Source: Candidatus Sericytochromatia bacterium (lineage in GTDB: Bacteria; Cyanobacteriota; Sericytochromatia; JACMPN01). From it: a stretch of 10,618 bases of DNA. The notes under the pieces were generated by a model. The model saw only the letters and a list, made by a program, of their open reading frames with translations, was not told where the DNA came from and ran no database searches. Positions 1-7,321 of the stretch are shown piece by piece. The stretch is from positions 1-10,618 of the forward strand of contig JACMPN010000606.1 in the NCBI GenBank assembly GCA_014377495.1. Direction: 5' to 3'. The position numbers and the translations under genes were made by a program. The number at the start of each line of letters is the position of its first letter. Position 1 is the stretch's first letter.

Positions 1-821
1 AAGGCACGGGCCCGGCCGGTCGGGTCAGCAAAGAAGATATCGAGGGTTTCCTCAAGGATGGTGCGGCGCCAGCGGCGAGCGCCCCGGGCACGAGCGGCGC
101 TGATCCTGCTGTGGCCGGTTCCGAGGAGCGGCTGCCGCTGAAGGGCCTCCGCAAGATCATCGCCGAGCGGATGCGCCATTCCGTGGATACGGTTGCCCAC
201 GTCACCCAGGTGGACGAAGTCGACCTGACCGAGCTCGTCAAGCTGCGGGCCAAGGCCAAACCCGCCGCCGAGGCCCAGGGGATCAAGCTCACGTACCTGC
301 CGTTCTTCGTGAAGGCCGTGATCGCCGCCCTGAAGAAGTTCCCTATGCTGAACGCCAGCCTGGACGACGCTTCCAAAGAACTGGTCGTCAAGCACTACTA
401 CAACATCGGGATCGCCGTGAACACGGACAATGGCCTGTTTGTGCCTGTCATCCACGATGCCGACCGCAAGAGCATCTTTCAGATCGCCAAGGAGATCTCG
501 GAGCTGTCCGAGCGGGCCAAGACCGGCAAGAGCACGATGGAAGAGCTCAAGGGCGGCACCTTCTCGTTGACGAATATCGGCAGCGTCGGTGGCCTCTTTG
601 CGACGCCGATCGTGAACCACCCCGAGGTCGGCATCCTGGCCGTGAACAAGATCCAAAAGCGACCCGTCGTCATCAACGACGAGATCGTCATCCGGGACAT
701 GATGTACATCGCCCTGAGCTTTGACCATCGGGTCGTCGACGGGGCCATGGCGGCAGCGTTCAACAACCAGTTGGCCGCTTATCTGGGCGATCCGACCCTG
801 ATGTTCCTGGAAATGGCGTAA
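1..821 (+). CDS. 2-oxoacid dehydrogenase E2, dihydrolipoamide acyltransferase (5'-truncated)
   Basis: The acyltransferase core of a pyruvate (or related 2-oxoacid) dehydrogenase complex, a cytoplasmic enzyme that moves the acyl group from lipoyl-lysine to CoA. The reading frame is already open at base 3, so the N-terminal lipoyl domain lies outside the window. First comes the end of the peripheral subunit-binding domain, which docks E3/E1 (GTGPAGRVSKEDIEGFL, bases 3-53). An Ala/Pro-rich linker follows, then the catalytic domain from about base 129 (LKGLRKIIAERM). The GGTFSLTNIG motif lies near 552-581, and the active-site DHRVVDG near 723-743 has the catalytic His and Asp in place. The GTG at 111 is not a true start, because it sits in the inter-domain linker. 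lpdA follows four bases after the stop, so the two are surely co-transcribed, with E1 expected upstream. Sequence alone does not separate pyruvate from branched-chain substrate, so no pdhC/bkdB symbol is given. The family call is very secure. Confidence 0.96.
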   Translation, partial: GTGPAGRVSKEDIEGFLKDGAAPAASAPGTSGADPAVAGSEERLPLKGLRKIIAERMRHSVDTVAHVTQVDEVDLTELVKLRAKAKPAAEAQGIKLTYLPFFVKAVIAALKKFPMLNASLDDASKELVVKHYYNIGIAVNTDNGLFVPVIHDADRKSIFQIAKEISELSERAKTGKSTMEELKGGTFSLTNIGSVGGLFATPIVNHPEVGILAVNKIQKRPVVINDEIVIRDMMYIALSFDHRVVDGAMAAAFNNQLAAYLGDPTLMFLEMA

Positions 822-825
822 CCCT

Positions 826-2229
826 ATGGAAACCATTCGCACACAGACTCTCGTCATCGGCGGCGGGCCCGGCGGTTATGTCGCTGCCATCCGCCTGGCC
901 CAGCTCGGCAAGGAAGTCGTCGTCGTCGAGCAGGAAAATGTCGGCGGCGTCTGCCTCAACGTCGGTTGTATCCCATCGAAGGCCCTAATCACGGCGGCGA
1001 GCCACCTCGACGAGATCCGGCACAGCGCTGACATGGGCATCCACGTCGACGGTGTGACGGTCGATTTCGCCAAGATGCAGTCCTGGAAACAGTCGGTCGT
1101 CTCCAAGCTCACCGGCGGTGTCGCCCAGTTGCTCAAGGGCAACAAGGTCAAGACGATGAAAGGCTCGGCCCAGTTCAAGTCGCCGCAGGAGGTCCTCGTC
1201 ATTAGTGGTGGTGTCGAGACGCTCGTCTGCGCCGAGGATGTCATCATCGCCACGGGTTCCAAGCCGATCGAGATTCCCGGTTTTGCCTTTGACGGGCGCC
1301 GGGTGCTCAGTTCGACGCACGCCCTGGCCCTGACCGAGATCCCCAAGCGGATGGTCGTCATCGGCGGCGGCTACATCGGTCTGGAACTGGGCACGGCCTA
1401 TGCCAAGCTCGGGACCAAGGTCACGGTCGTCGAGGCGATGGATCAGGTCCTGCCCGGGTTTGACCCTGAAATGGCCCGCCTGCTCTCCCGCCGCCTCAAA
1501 CAGCTCGAAGTCACAGTCCTCCTCGGGGCCAAAGCCAAGGGTTGGCAAGAGGGCACCGACGGGGCGCAGGTGACGATCGAGCAGAACGGTACGCCCGTGC
1601 GGCTGGATTGCGACGTCGTGCTCGTCACCGTCGGGCGCAAGCCGCACACGGCGGGGCTGAACCTGCAACAGGTGGGTGTGACCATTGATGCCAATGGGTT
1701 TGTGCCTGCCAACGACAAACAACAGACCAACGTACCGCATATCTACTCGATCGGCGATGTCGCCGGGCAGCCGATGCTCGCCCACAAAGCCAGCCGGGAA
1801 GGCGAAGTGGCCGCTGAAGTCATCGCCGGTAAAGCGTCGGCTTTCGACGCCCGGTCCATCCCGGCCGTCGTCTTCACGGATCCTGAGATCGCTACGGCCG
1901 GTCTGACTGAGGCGCAAGCCACCGAAGCGGGCTATACGCCGATCACGGGGCGTTTCAACTTTGCCGCCAACGGCCGGGCGCTGACCTACGGCAATGCCGA
2001 GGGATTCGTCAAAGTCGTGGCGGACAAGGAGTCCCAGGTCCTGCTCGGTATCCACATCATCGGACATGGGGCGTCCGACCTGATCGCCGAAGCCACACTG
2101 GCCTTGGAGATGGGGGCCGTCCTCGATGACCTGTCATCGACGATCCATGCGCACCCGACATTGCCGGAAGCGCTGATGGAAGCGATCAAGGCTGTCAAGG
2201 GCGAAGCCATTCACGCGATGAACAAATAG
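826..2229 (+). CDS. lpdA: dihydrolipoamide dehydrogenase (E3)
   Basis: This FAD-dependent E3 subunit reoxidises dihydrolipoyl groups on E2 and reduces NAD+. The protein is 467 aa, full length for the family (about 460-480). The N-terminal FAD motif is GGGPGG (residues 12-17). The redox-active disulfide is GGVCLNVGCIPSK, with Cys43 and Cys48. The NAD-binding motif is GGGYIG (residues 180-185), and a second FAD contact is YSIGDVAG. The C-terminal HAHPTLPE supplies the catalytic His443/Glu448 pair to the partner subunit of the dimer. All key residues are present. The ATG at 826 places the FAD motif at the usual distance from the N-terminus. No strong Shine-Dalgarno is visible, and translation is probably coupled to E2, whose stop is four bases upstream. 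A strong terminator follows the stop, so this is the last gene of the operon. Confidence 0.97.
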   Translation: METIRTQTLVIGGGPGGYVAAIRLAQLGKEVVVVEQENVGGVCLNVGCIPSKALITAASHLDEIRHSADMGIHVDGVTVDFAKMQSWKQSVVSKLTGGVAQLLKGNKVKTMKGSAQFKSPQEVLVISGGVETLVCAEDVIIATGSKPIEIPGFAFDGRRVLSSTHALALTEIPKRMVVIGGGYIGLELGTAYAKLGTKVTVVEAMDQVLPGFDPEMARLLSRRLKQLEVTVLLGAKAKGWQEGTDGAQVTIEQNGTPVRLDCDVVLVTVGRKPHTAGLNLQQVGVTIDANGFVPANDKQQTNVPHIYSIGDVAGQPMLAHKASREGEVAAEVIAGKASAFDARSIPAVVFTDPEIATAGLTEAQATEAGYTPITGRFNFAANGRALTYGNAEGFVKVVADKESQVLLGIHIIGHGASDLIAEATLALEMGAVLDDLSSTIHAHPTLPEALMEAIKAVKGEAIHAMNK

Positions 2230-2238
2230 GGATTGCCT

Positions 2239-2273
2239 AAAGGCCCGTGAGGAACACCCTCACGGGCCTTTTT
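2239..2273 (+). terminator. rho-independent terminator after lpdA
   Basis: A perfect 12-bp GC-rich stem (AGGCCCGTGAGG at 2241-2252 with CCTCACGGGCCT at 2258-2269) closes a 5-nt loop, AACAC. The stem extends by two A-T pairs (2239-2240 with 2270-2271) and runs into a T tract at 2269-2273. It starts ten bases after the lpdA stop. Read on the minus strand the tail is only TTT, so it would be a weaker terminator for the convergent lipoprotein gene ending at 2331. Confidence 0.95.
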
Positions 2274-2330
2274 CGCGGGCAGGGAATCCAATCAGCGCCG
2301 AACTGCCACTAATCGGCAGGACAGTGCCCG

Positions 2331-3356
2331 TCAACGGGCCTGATTCGGGTCGGTATAGCCTTCGACCCGCACGCCCAGGACGTCCTGGGCCGAGCCACTC
2401 GTCCGGATGGCCACGCTGTGCGGCCGGTCATCGACGGAGTCGACTTTGGGCGTATCGATCCATGTGCTGCCGACCCACACGGCGAGCGAGTGCCAGGCCC
2501 CGTTGACCCGGGTGCGAACCGTGTACGAACCATCCGCGTCCGGTGCAGGCAACGGCCGCCAGCCTCTGTGGGCCTGGGAAAGATCGACGGTCCCCTGGTT
2601 GCCGCTCGTCGGGGTACCGCCGTTCACCTCCCACAGGGAGACGTTGCGGTTCATCAGGTCGAGTTGGACGAGACAATAATGGGTGGCATCCAGGAAGTAA
2701 GGTGCCACGGTAATCCGGCCCTCCATGACAGTTGGCTTGATCCGGAAACTGACTTCGTACAGGTTCGGGACGCGCCCATCGGCCCCGAACGTGCTGCCTG
2801 AATAGCGACGCATCGCATAGCGGGGACCCGTGAACACGGGCAGGCGCCAAAAGCTATCCGTGATCAGCCAGACGCCATGCTGCAACCAGTCCGGTCCGAT
2901 TGGTTCCTGCCAGTCGGCGGGTTGCTCATTGCCCTGCCCATCGAGCCGTAACAGGTCGATGGGGCCCGACGGTCCTTCCGGCGGCCGTGCTGTCGGTGTG
3001 GGCGTGCCGGAGGGACTGGGACTGGCCGAGGGTGTGGCAGTCGCCAACGGTGTTGGCGACGCTGGCGTATTGGGAGGCACCACCTCGGATCGCCATGCGG
3101 GCTTGCCGGTCGGCAGCACCACGGGGTCGATCCGAACCGGCGGTATCGTCGGGATACGCAAGGGCCATGGCGAACTGAGTGGCATGGGCCGCAGTAACGG
3201 CCCCGGCAGGGGTCTGGCGTTGGGGTTGGCCGACGGGAGCGGTTTTGGCGGCGGCGATGGAGGGATGGTCGTCAAAACGGTCAGACCTGACGGCAGACCG
3301 CTGATACAGCCGGTGATCAGCAGGCTGGCGAGAGTCCAGCGGAATGTATGGGCCAT
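2331..3356 (-). CDS. lipoprotein with proline-rich stalk and beta-sandwich-like C-terminal domain, function unknown
   Basis: A predicted exported lipoprotein of 341 aa, not recognised as a named family. The N-terminus MAHTFRWTLASLLITGC is a type II signal peptide with lipobox ITGC, so Cys17 should be acylated. Residues about 29-130 are extremely rich in Pro (PPSPPPKPLP; later SPSPSGTPTPT), a typical extended stalk carrying a domain away from the membrane. Residues about 135-341 form a folded domain with alternating hydrophobic strands and many Trp/Tyr (YEVSFRIKP, HYCLVQLDL, HSLAVWVG, VLGVRVEGY). This pattern resembles concanavalin-like/LamG-type jelly-roll domains that bind sugars or act as glycosidase accessory modules, but that assignment is inference. 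I chose the ATG at 3356 over the GTG at 3377 because GGAGGG lies six bases before it and it begins a clean signal peptide. It lies 157 bases downstream of the EF-hand lipoprotein gene on the same strand and is convergent with lpdA. Confidence 0.85.
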   Translation of the reverse strand: MAHTFRWTLASLLITGCISGLPSGLTVLTTIPPSPPPKPLPSANPNARPLPGPLLRPMPLSSPWPLRIPTIPPVRIDPVVLPTGKPAWRSEVVPPNTPASPTPLATATPSASPSPSGTPTPTARPPEGPSGPIDLLRLDGQGNEQPADWQEPIGPDWLQHGVWLITDSFWRLPVFTGPRYAMRRYSGSTFGADGRVPNLYEVSFRIKPTVMEGRITVAPYFLDATHYCLVQLDLMNRNVSLWEVNGGTPTSGNQGTVDLSQAHRGWRPLPAPDADGSYTVRTRVNGAWHSLAVWVGSTWIDTPKVDSVDDRPHSVAIRTSGSAQDVLGVRVEGYTDPNQAR

Positions 3357-3362
3357 GTGCTG

Positions 3363-3368
3363 CCCTCC
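3363..3368 (-). promoter_or_regulatory. ribosome binding site of the proline-rich lipoprotein
   Basis: Read on the minus strand this is GGAGGG, six bases before the ATG at 3356. It rules out the upstream in-frame GTG at 3377, which lies upstream of this site, and puts the signal peptide at the N-terminus. Confidence 0.85.
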
Positions 3369-3428
3369 ACGAGCCACGTTAGCGGATCGGGGGCAGGGCG
3401 CGTGTGTGGGGACGGCACGGGGTTAAAT

Positions 3429-3442
3429 GGCTGAAATCAGCC
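3429..3442. repeat. short inverted repeat between the two lipoprotein genes
   Basis: GGCTGAAATCAGCC is a 6+2+6 dyad in the 157-bp gap upstream of the proline-rich lipoprotein gene. It could be an operator or a small hairpin. On the minus strand it is followed by ATTT, too short for a convincing terminator. I saw no convincing -10/-35 pair in this gap. Confidence 0.3.
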
Positions 3443-3474
3443 TGGTCTGTACATTCTGGCTTTGTCAGGTTTGG

Positions 3475-3513
3475 CCGGGGTGAGACGCTCGATCGCTACA
3501 GGAGCGGCCCCGG
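3475..3513 (-). terminator. possible two-part stem-loop directly after the EF-hand lipoprotein stop
   Basis: Starting at the base after the minus-strand TAA, CCGGGG (3508-3513 read in reverse) can pair with CCCCGG (3475-3480). Inside it CGCTC can pair with GAGCG (3502-3506 with 3486-3490). No T tract follows, so this is not a standard intrinsic terminator. It may be a 3'-end protecting structure, or chance in GC-rich DNA. Confidence 0.25.
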
Positions 3514-4470
3514 TTACGGATCGGGCAGCAACTCCGGCCAGGTCATTTTGACGAGGGCCTTTTGGACCTTGGGGTTATTGTCAGCGGCCCGCAGGATCGC
3601 TTTTTCGAACTCCAGCCGGCCGGCCGTTTCCTTCTGAAGCTGGATGACACCGGGGATTCCATCGTTGGCCGGATCGTTGGCGCCTTGGGCGAGTTCATTT
3701 TTGGAGACTAGTCCGTCTCCTGGCGGCTTGTCGAGGCGGATGAACATCTCGTTCGCCTTGCGCACGAAGGTGCCCTGGCCCCGCTGCAGCATTCGGGTAA
3801 AGAGGATGGGATCGACCAGGTCGACCTTGCCCTGCTGACTGGCCTCAAACGTCTTGGCACTTGCCACACCCGTATAGGCGGCGACCTCGTCACCGGTTAA
3901 GACATTGTCGTGGTCGGCATCAATGATGGAAAAAAGGCGGGGGGCCAGCATTTCCAGCGATTTGCTCATCTCCGGCCGGGACCAGAGCATGACGACCTTG
4001 CTTTGATAGGTGCCGTCAGGACTCTTCAGCTTCGTCAGCCAGAACAGATGGCTATAGACGATCCACTCGTCACGGGTAATCCGTTTGTCGCCGTTCAAGT
4101 CGGCCAGAGGCAGCTTGTCGGAGCTCAGGGTTTGATTGGTGTCCGGTCCCTTGGTGAAAAAACGGGTGATCTCCTCCGCATTGTAGGCATTGAGATCGAG
4201 GGCGTCACGAAGTTCGGCATCATCCAGCCGGCCGTCCAGCGATGTGGATTTTTCATACGTGACGATGTCATTGGGGCTCAACCCCATCTGCCGGAGAACC
4301 AGGAGAAATTGCGGCGTGTTCAGGGTCCGGGAAATGACATTGGCAAAGGCTTCCTTGCCCTGTGGTACCGGCGGCGGAAGCGGCGGCGGCACGTTGTTGA
4401 ACCGTGGACAGGCGGACAGCAGCACGCAGGACGCCAGAAGCGGCGCAGTCAGTAGGCGTTTGAAGGACAT
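3514..4470 (-). CDS. EF-hand calcium-binding lipoprotein, function unknown
   Basis: A predicted exported lipoprotein of 318 aa. The signal sequence runs MSFKRLLTAP onward, with lipobox LSAC and acylated Cys21, followed by a short Pro-rich spacer (residues 28-36). Two loops are canonical EF-hands with all liganding positions. DLNGDKRITRDE (124-135) has D124, N126, D128, T132 and E135. DADHDNVLTGDE (184-195) has D184, D186, D188, T192 and E195. Degenerate copies with correct spacing are visible at 75-86 (S75, S77, D79, D83, E86) and 209-220, with a one-residue-longer loop at 247-259. The protein therefore looks like a tandem EF-hand repeat array with two calcium sites still intact. No enzymatic motif is seen. 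The ATG at 4470 starts the signal peptide, but no strong Shine-Dalgarno precedes it. It is divergent from the 864-aa gene, which also has an EF-hand loop. Calcium binding is well supported. The partner and the process are unknown. Confidence 0.88.
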   Translation of the reverse strand: MSFKRLLTAPLLASCVLLSACPRFNNVPPPLPPPVPQGKEAFANVISRTLNTPQFLLVLRQMGLSPNDIVTYEKSTSLDGRLDDAELRDALDLNAYNAEEITRFFTKGPDTNQTLSSDKLPLADLNGDKRITRDEWIVYSHLFWLTKLKSPDGTYQSKVVMLWSRPEMSKSLEMLAPRLFSIIDADHDNVLTGDEVAAYTGVASAKTFEASQQGKVDLVDPILFTRMLQRGQGTFVRKANEMFIRLDKPPGDGLVSKNELAQGANDPANDGIPGVIQLQKETAGRLEFEKAILRAADNNPKVQKALVKMTWPELLPDP

Positions 4471-4563
4471 GCGGCTGGCTTCAATCGGTGGCTAGTCGGG
4501 GAGGGCGGCGGAACAGGGTGTATCGTAACCCTTTCTCCATCGGCACGACAATCGCTTGCTCCC

Positions 4564-4591
4564 CTTCCCGGCCGTTTCAGCGGCTGGGGAG
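4564..4591. repeat. 11-bp hairpin in the divergent intergenic region
   Basis: CTTCCCGGCCG (4564-4574) can pair with CGGCTGGGGAG (4581-4591) around the loop TTTCAG, as 11 pairs including two G-U. No T tract follows on either side, so a terminator is unlikely. It lies between the EF-hand lipoprotein and the large + strand gene and could be an operator or a 5'-leader structure of the minus-strand gene. Confidence 0.4.
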
Positions 4592-4654
4592 TTGCGGATC
4601 GTGGTGACGGGCCGGCTGCCTGTGTCCTGCCGATTACCCGGCGCTGCCTTCTTT

Positions 4655-4670
4655 TATGATCGTTTATAAT
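4655..4670 (+). promoter_or_regulatory. -10 region(s) for the 864-aa protein gene
   Basis: A perfect TATAAT at 4665-4670, and a TATGAT at 4655-4660, lie in the only strongly AT-rich patch of an otherwise GC-rich region. Initiation around 4677 would give a leader of about 45 nt to the GTG at 4722. I find no good -35; the best near-match, CTGCCT, is three of six at suboptimal spacing. The patch is flanked by TGATC (4657-4661) and GATCA (4678-4682), a possible operator. It may also serve the divergent lipoprotein gene. Confidence 0.55.
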
Positions 4671-4707
4671 AATTTTTGATCACAAGTGCCGACAGGTCGG
4701 CCGAGCC

Positions 4708-4713
4708 AGGGGG
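4708..4713 (+). promoter_or_regulatory. ribosome binding site that sets the GTG start at 4722
   Basis: AGGGGG ends eight bases before the GTG at 4722. The alternative in-frame GTG at 4686 has no such sequence and would leave almost no leader after the TATAAT at 4665-4670. A small hairpin (GCCGA 4688-4692 with TCGGC 4697-4701) sits just upstream of the site. Confidence 0.7.
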
Positions 4714-4721
4714 AATCGTTT

Positions 4722-7316
4722 GTGCCCCATATCTTCGACACGGCAAGTCTCGTTTCGCATTTTTCCGAGGAACGCAGCCAATCCCAGTTGCGGGCGTTTG
4801 CCAGAAACCTGTCGAGTGGCCTGAATACACAGTTTACGCCGCTGTTGCTCGATGACGAGGTGATCCGGGAGCGGAGCAAGACATACAAGGAGGGCATCGA
4901 TTTTGACCGGGAGCGCCTGACCGGGCTGACGGCCAAGGTGCAGCAACTGCAAGCGCGCCTGCAGGCGGTCTATCAGGCATTATTGGACCGCACGCTTACG
5001 GCCAACTCGGCGGAAGTGGCGACGGATCAGAGCCGTCCCGACATCTGGACGGACGGGACTTGGCGCATTGCGGGTGCGGACGTGCCCCTCAATTACGCCC
5101 GGGCGGCCCATACCCGTCCGGACCTACCGGATACCTTCGGTGACGGTCCCGACAACCTTGGCCGGTTGCATTTCTGGCGACCGATGGGCAACGGCAGTGC
5201 ATATGAGGAACGGGCAGGGTTCTTCACCACGATGGCCTATCTCTATGAGTGGGACCTGCACCAGGTCAGCGCCACGTATGCGACGGGGACCGACCCCGGC
5301 CTGCCGGCGGCGATCAACGACATCAGTCAGGAAAACACTGTCCAAGTGGTGGCCGTCGATCCCGCCAAGCATCCCGGCCGTCAATGGAAGGCCGGCGATG
5401 TCATCCTCCTCAGCCCCGGCGAGATCTTCACCCCTGAGTTCCTCGGTTCCGCCATTGGCCAACACACGGCCGGGATCAGCTACATCAACGGCAGCGGCTA
5501 TCAGTTCGACACGAACGTGTCGCTCTACGCCTACGTGCGGGAGGTGGATCTCCTGCCTGACGGCCTGACCCGGCCACGCAGCATCGACATCCTCAGTGGA
5601 CCTGCCGCTGTCGATGCCAACGGCGACGGCGAGGCGGACAACGTCGTCTGGATGGACGACTATCTGCGGTCGATCACGACGCTACAGGAGGACTTCACCC
5701 TGCGGGACGACGTCGCCTTCAGCCAGACCGCGGTCAACGGCTGGATCCCCGACACCCCGAATGCCTATCACTTCCAGGATGCCCCGCCGCCCGGACCGAA
5801 TGGGGGCGTGGGCTTCGACCATTCCGTCTGGGCAGGCGCCAATTGGCAGGGCAGCGGCTGGGGAGGCGGATTGGGCAGTGGTCAGTGGGACGATGCCCGT
5901 GCTGCTTTTCGCCGTGATCTCACCCTCGCCAACGACCCGCTGCAGCATCCCACCCTGAATTACACCCTGCCCTGGAATGTCCGGATCGACGACTATGGCG
6001 CGCTGACCTTTTGGAACGGGACCGCCTGGCAATCCATGGCCACCGACACGACGGGAGGACCGGCCGGCGGTGTTACGTCTCTGCCGGCGATTGCGAGCAT
6101 GGATCTGCACCAGAACGTGACCCATCAGTTTGAGATCAGCGGGTATAACCGTCTGGCGAATCGTGTATTTCTCGGAACGTCCTATGAGAAACCGGATGGC
6201 AGCTGGACGGATGGGACGGGGGTGTTACCGTCGTGGCGGGACGGACCGGGGGGACTGCAGATCGATAACGGAAAATGGGACATCCAGACGCTGCGGCCGG
6301 AGACGGCCCCCGGCGAGAATGACGGCGACCAGAACATCGTGGGCACGTCCCGGTATTACGTTGACAAGCAGGGCAACATCTTCGACCTGTTTGGCGACGG
6401 CAACAGCCGGACGGACTACTACGACTACATCCCCGACGTGATGACGAACCGGACGCAGCAGTACGTGGGCAACGTCTTCGGTCAGACGCAGCGGTTGGCG
6501 GTGAAGCGCAAGCTCGATGCCAATGGCAACAACACGATCGATGCGGCTGAGGCGGCCCCTTCCCTGCAATTCTCGCCCCGGGATTACAACAAGCCGGATG
6601 ACGTGATTGTTTTGCCGGGACAGGGGGCAACGGGTGTTTACGATGCGGCCATGGGTGATCCTGGCGGGAGCGGCAGTGCCGGGACGGTGTCGATGGCGAC
6701 CTACAACCCGCAGTTTGCCGAGACCTATATGGGGTTCGTCGAAGACCCGACTCTGCAACTGGGCCGAGCCGGTGTGCAACGGGATGCCTTTGGCAACGTC
6801 GACAACCGGCTGGTCATCTGGCCCCAACGCACGGGCGACAGTCTCAGCACGTCCGATTGGACCACGACCGGCGATGCGCAACTGGACCGGGACTATGTCC
6901 CGCTGCCGGCCGGGACGACGGTCCTGATCCGGGACGGCTTCGGGGCGATCGTCGACGGTCAGGCGACCCTGTCCGCTCAGAATCCAGATGGTTCCTACCT
7001 GGTCACCCCCTCGTCGGGCGTGAAGCTGCGCAAAGGCCAGGCCTACTCCGTACTCTCGACGTCGGATCCCGACGCCAGGGCCGGTGGCAGCCTGACGAAC
7101 GGCCTGTCCCACATCCTCATGGATGTCCTGACGGGGTCTGAGTATCGCGCCGCCTTGCGGGCGGGCCTGCTGGAGGATCTGATGGTGTCTGCCAGCGCCA
7201 CGGATGCCTTTGGCGGCAGTCTCAGTGCCAAGATGACCTTCCGCTACAACAAGCGGCAGGAGCGGGTGGAGATTTACCAGAACTCGTTTGCGGCGTTTTA
7301 CAAATCAGGCAAGTAA
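4722..7316 (+). CDS. large unrecognised protein with helical N-terminus and EF-hand loop
   Basis: A protein of 864 aa (from GTG 4722) that I do not recognise. Residues about 10-100 are helical, and 61-91 look like a coiled coil (DRERLTGLTAKVQQLQARLQ). There is no signal peptide, lipobox or membrane segment. The long centre (about 105-780) is rich in Asp, Gly, Trp, Tyr and Asn, as in secreted or surface beta-structured proteins. It has a glycine-rich stretch near 377-390 (GSGWGGGLGSGQW) and Trp/Gly motifs such as FWNGTAWQSM. DANGNNTIDAAE (599-610) is a canonical EF-hand loop. DANGDGEADNVV (298-309) matches the first half of one but lacks the final Glu. The C-terminus (about 800-864) is again partly helical and ends KSGK. 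Helical ends without a signal peptide around a beta-rich centre recall filament or appendage proteins exported by a dedicated apparatus, but this is only analogy. It is divergent from the EF-hand lipoprotein and convergent with the aminotransferase. Confidence 0.85.
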   Translation: MPHIFDTASLVSHFSEERSQSQLRAFARNLSSGLNTQFTPLLLDDEVIRERSKTYKEGIDFDRERLTGLTAKVQQLQARLQAVYQALLDRTLTANSAEVATDQSRPDIWTDGTWRIAGADVPLNYARAAHTRPDLPDTFGDGPDNLGRLHFWRPMGNGSAYEERAGFFTTMAYLYEWDLHQVSATYATGTDPGLPAAINDISQENTVQVVAVDPAKHPGRQWKAGDVILLSPGEIFTPEFLGSAIGQHTAGISYINGSGYQFDTNVSLYAYVREVDLLPDGLTRPRSIDILSGPAAVDANGDGEADNVVWMDDYLRSITTLQEDFTLRDDVAFSQTAVNGWIPDTPNAYHFQDAPPPGPNGGVGFDHSVWAGANWQGSGWGGGLGSGQWDDARAAFRRDLTLANDPLQHPTLNYTLPWNVRIDDYGALTFWNGTAWQSMATDTTGGPAGGVTSLPAIASMDLHQNVTHQFEISGYNRLANRVFLGTSYEKPDGSWTDGTGVLPSWRDGPGGLQIDNGKWDIQTLRPETAPGENDGDQNIVGTSRYYVDKQGNIFDLFGDGNSRTDYYDYIPDVMTNRTQQYVGNVFGQTQRLAVKRKLDANGNNTIDAAEAAPSLQFSPRDYNKPDDVIVLPGQGATGVYDAAMGDPGGSGSAGTVSMATYNPQFAETYMGFVEDPTLQLGRAGVQRDAFGNVDNRLVIWPQRTGDSLSTSDWTTTGDAQLDRDYVPLPAGTTVLIRDGFGAIVDGQATLSAQNPDGSYLVTPSSGVKLRKGQAYSVLSTSDPDARAGGSLTNGLSHILMDVLTGSEYRAALRAGLLEDLMVSASATDAFGGSLSAKMTFRYNKRQERVEIYQNSFAAFYKSGK

Positions 7317-7321
7317 TCGGC

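Noticed and set aside
111..113. GTG at 111 as the E2 start
   Set aside because: The frame is open upstream and encodes the E3-binding domain, so the gene is simply cut by the window edge.
985..2067. 360-codon open frame antisense to lpdA
   Set aside because: It lies wholly inside lpdA on the other strand and encodes an Arg/Asp/Gly-rich sequence typical of a GC-rich antisense shadow, with no motif.
3357..3377. GTG at 3377 as the start of the proline-rich lipoprotein
   Set aside because: It lies upstream of the clear GGAGGG site and would add seven residues before a perfect signal peptide.
2830..3426. 198-codon + strand frame opposite the proline-rich lipoprotein
   Set aside because: Its Gly-rich sequence is the complement of the proline codons on the minus strand, and the minus frame has a signal peptide and ribosome site.
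4686..4721. GTG at 4686 as the start of the 864-aa protein
   Set aside because: It has no ribosome site and lies only 16 bases from the TATAAT box. GTG 4722 has AGGGGG at good spacing.
6225..7112. 295-codon open frame antisense to the 864-aa gene
   Set aside because: It has shadow composition, no ribosome site and no recognisable motif, while the sense frame has a promoter, a ribosome site and an EF-hand loop.
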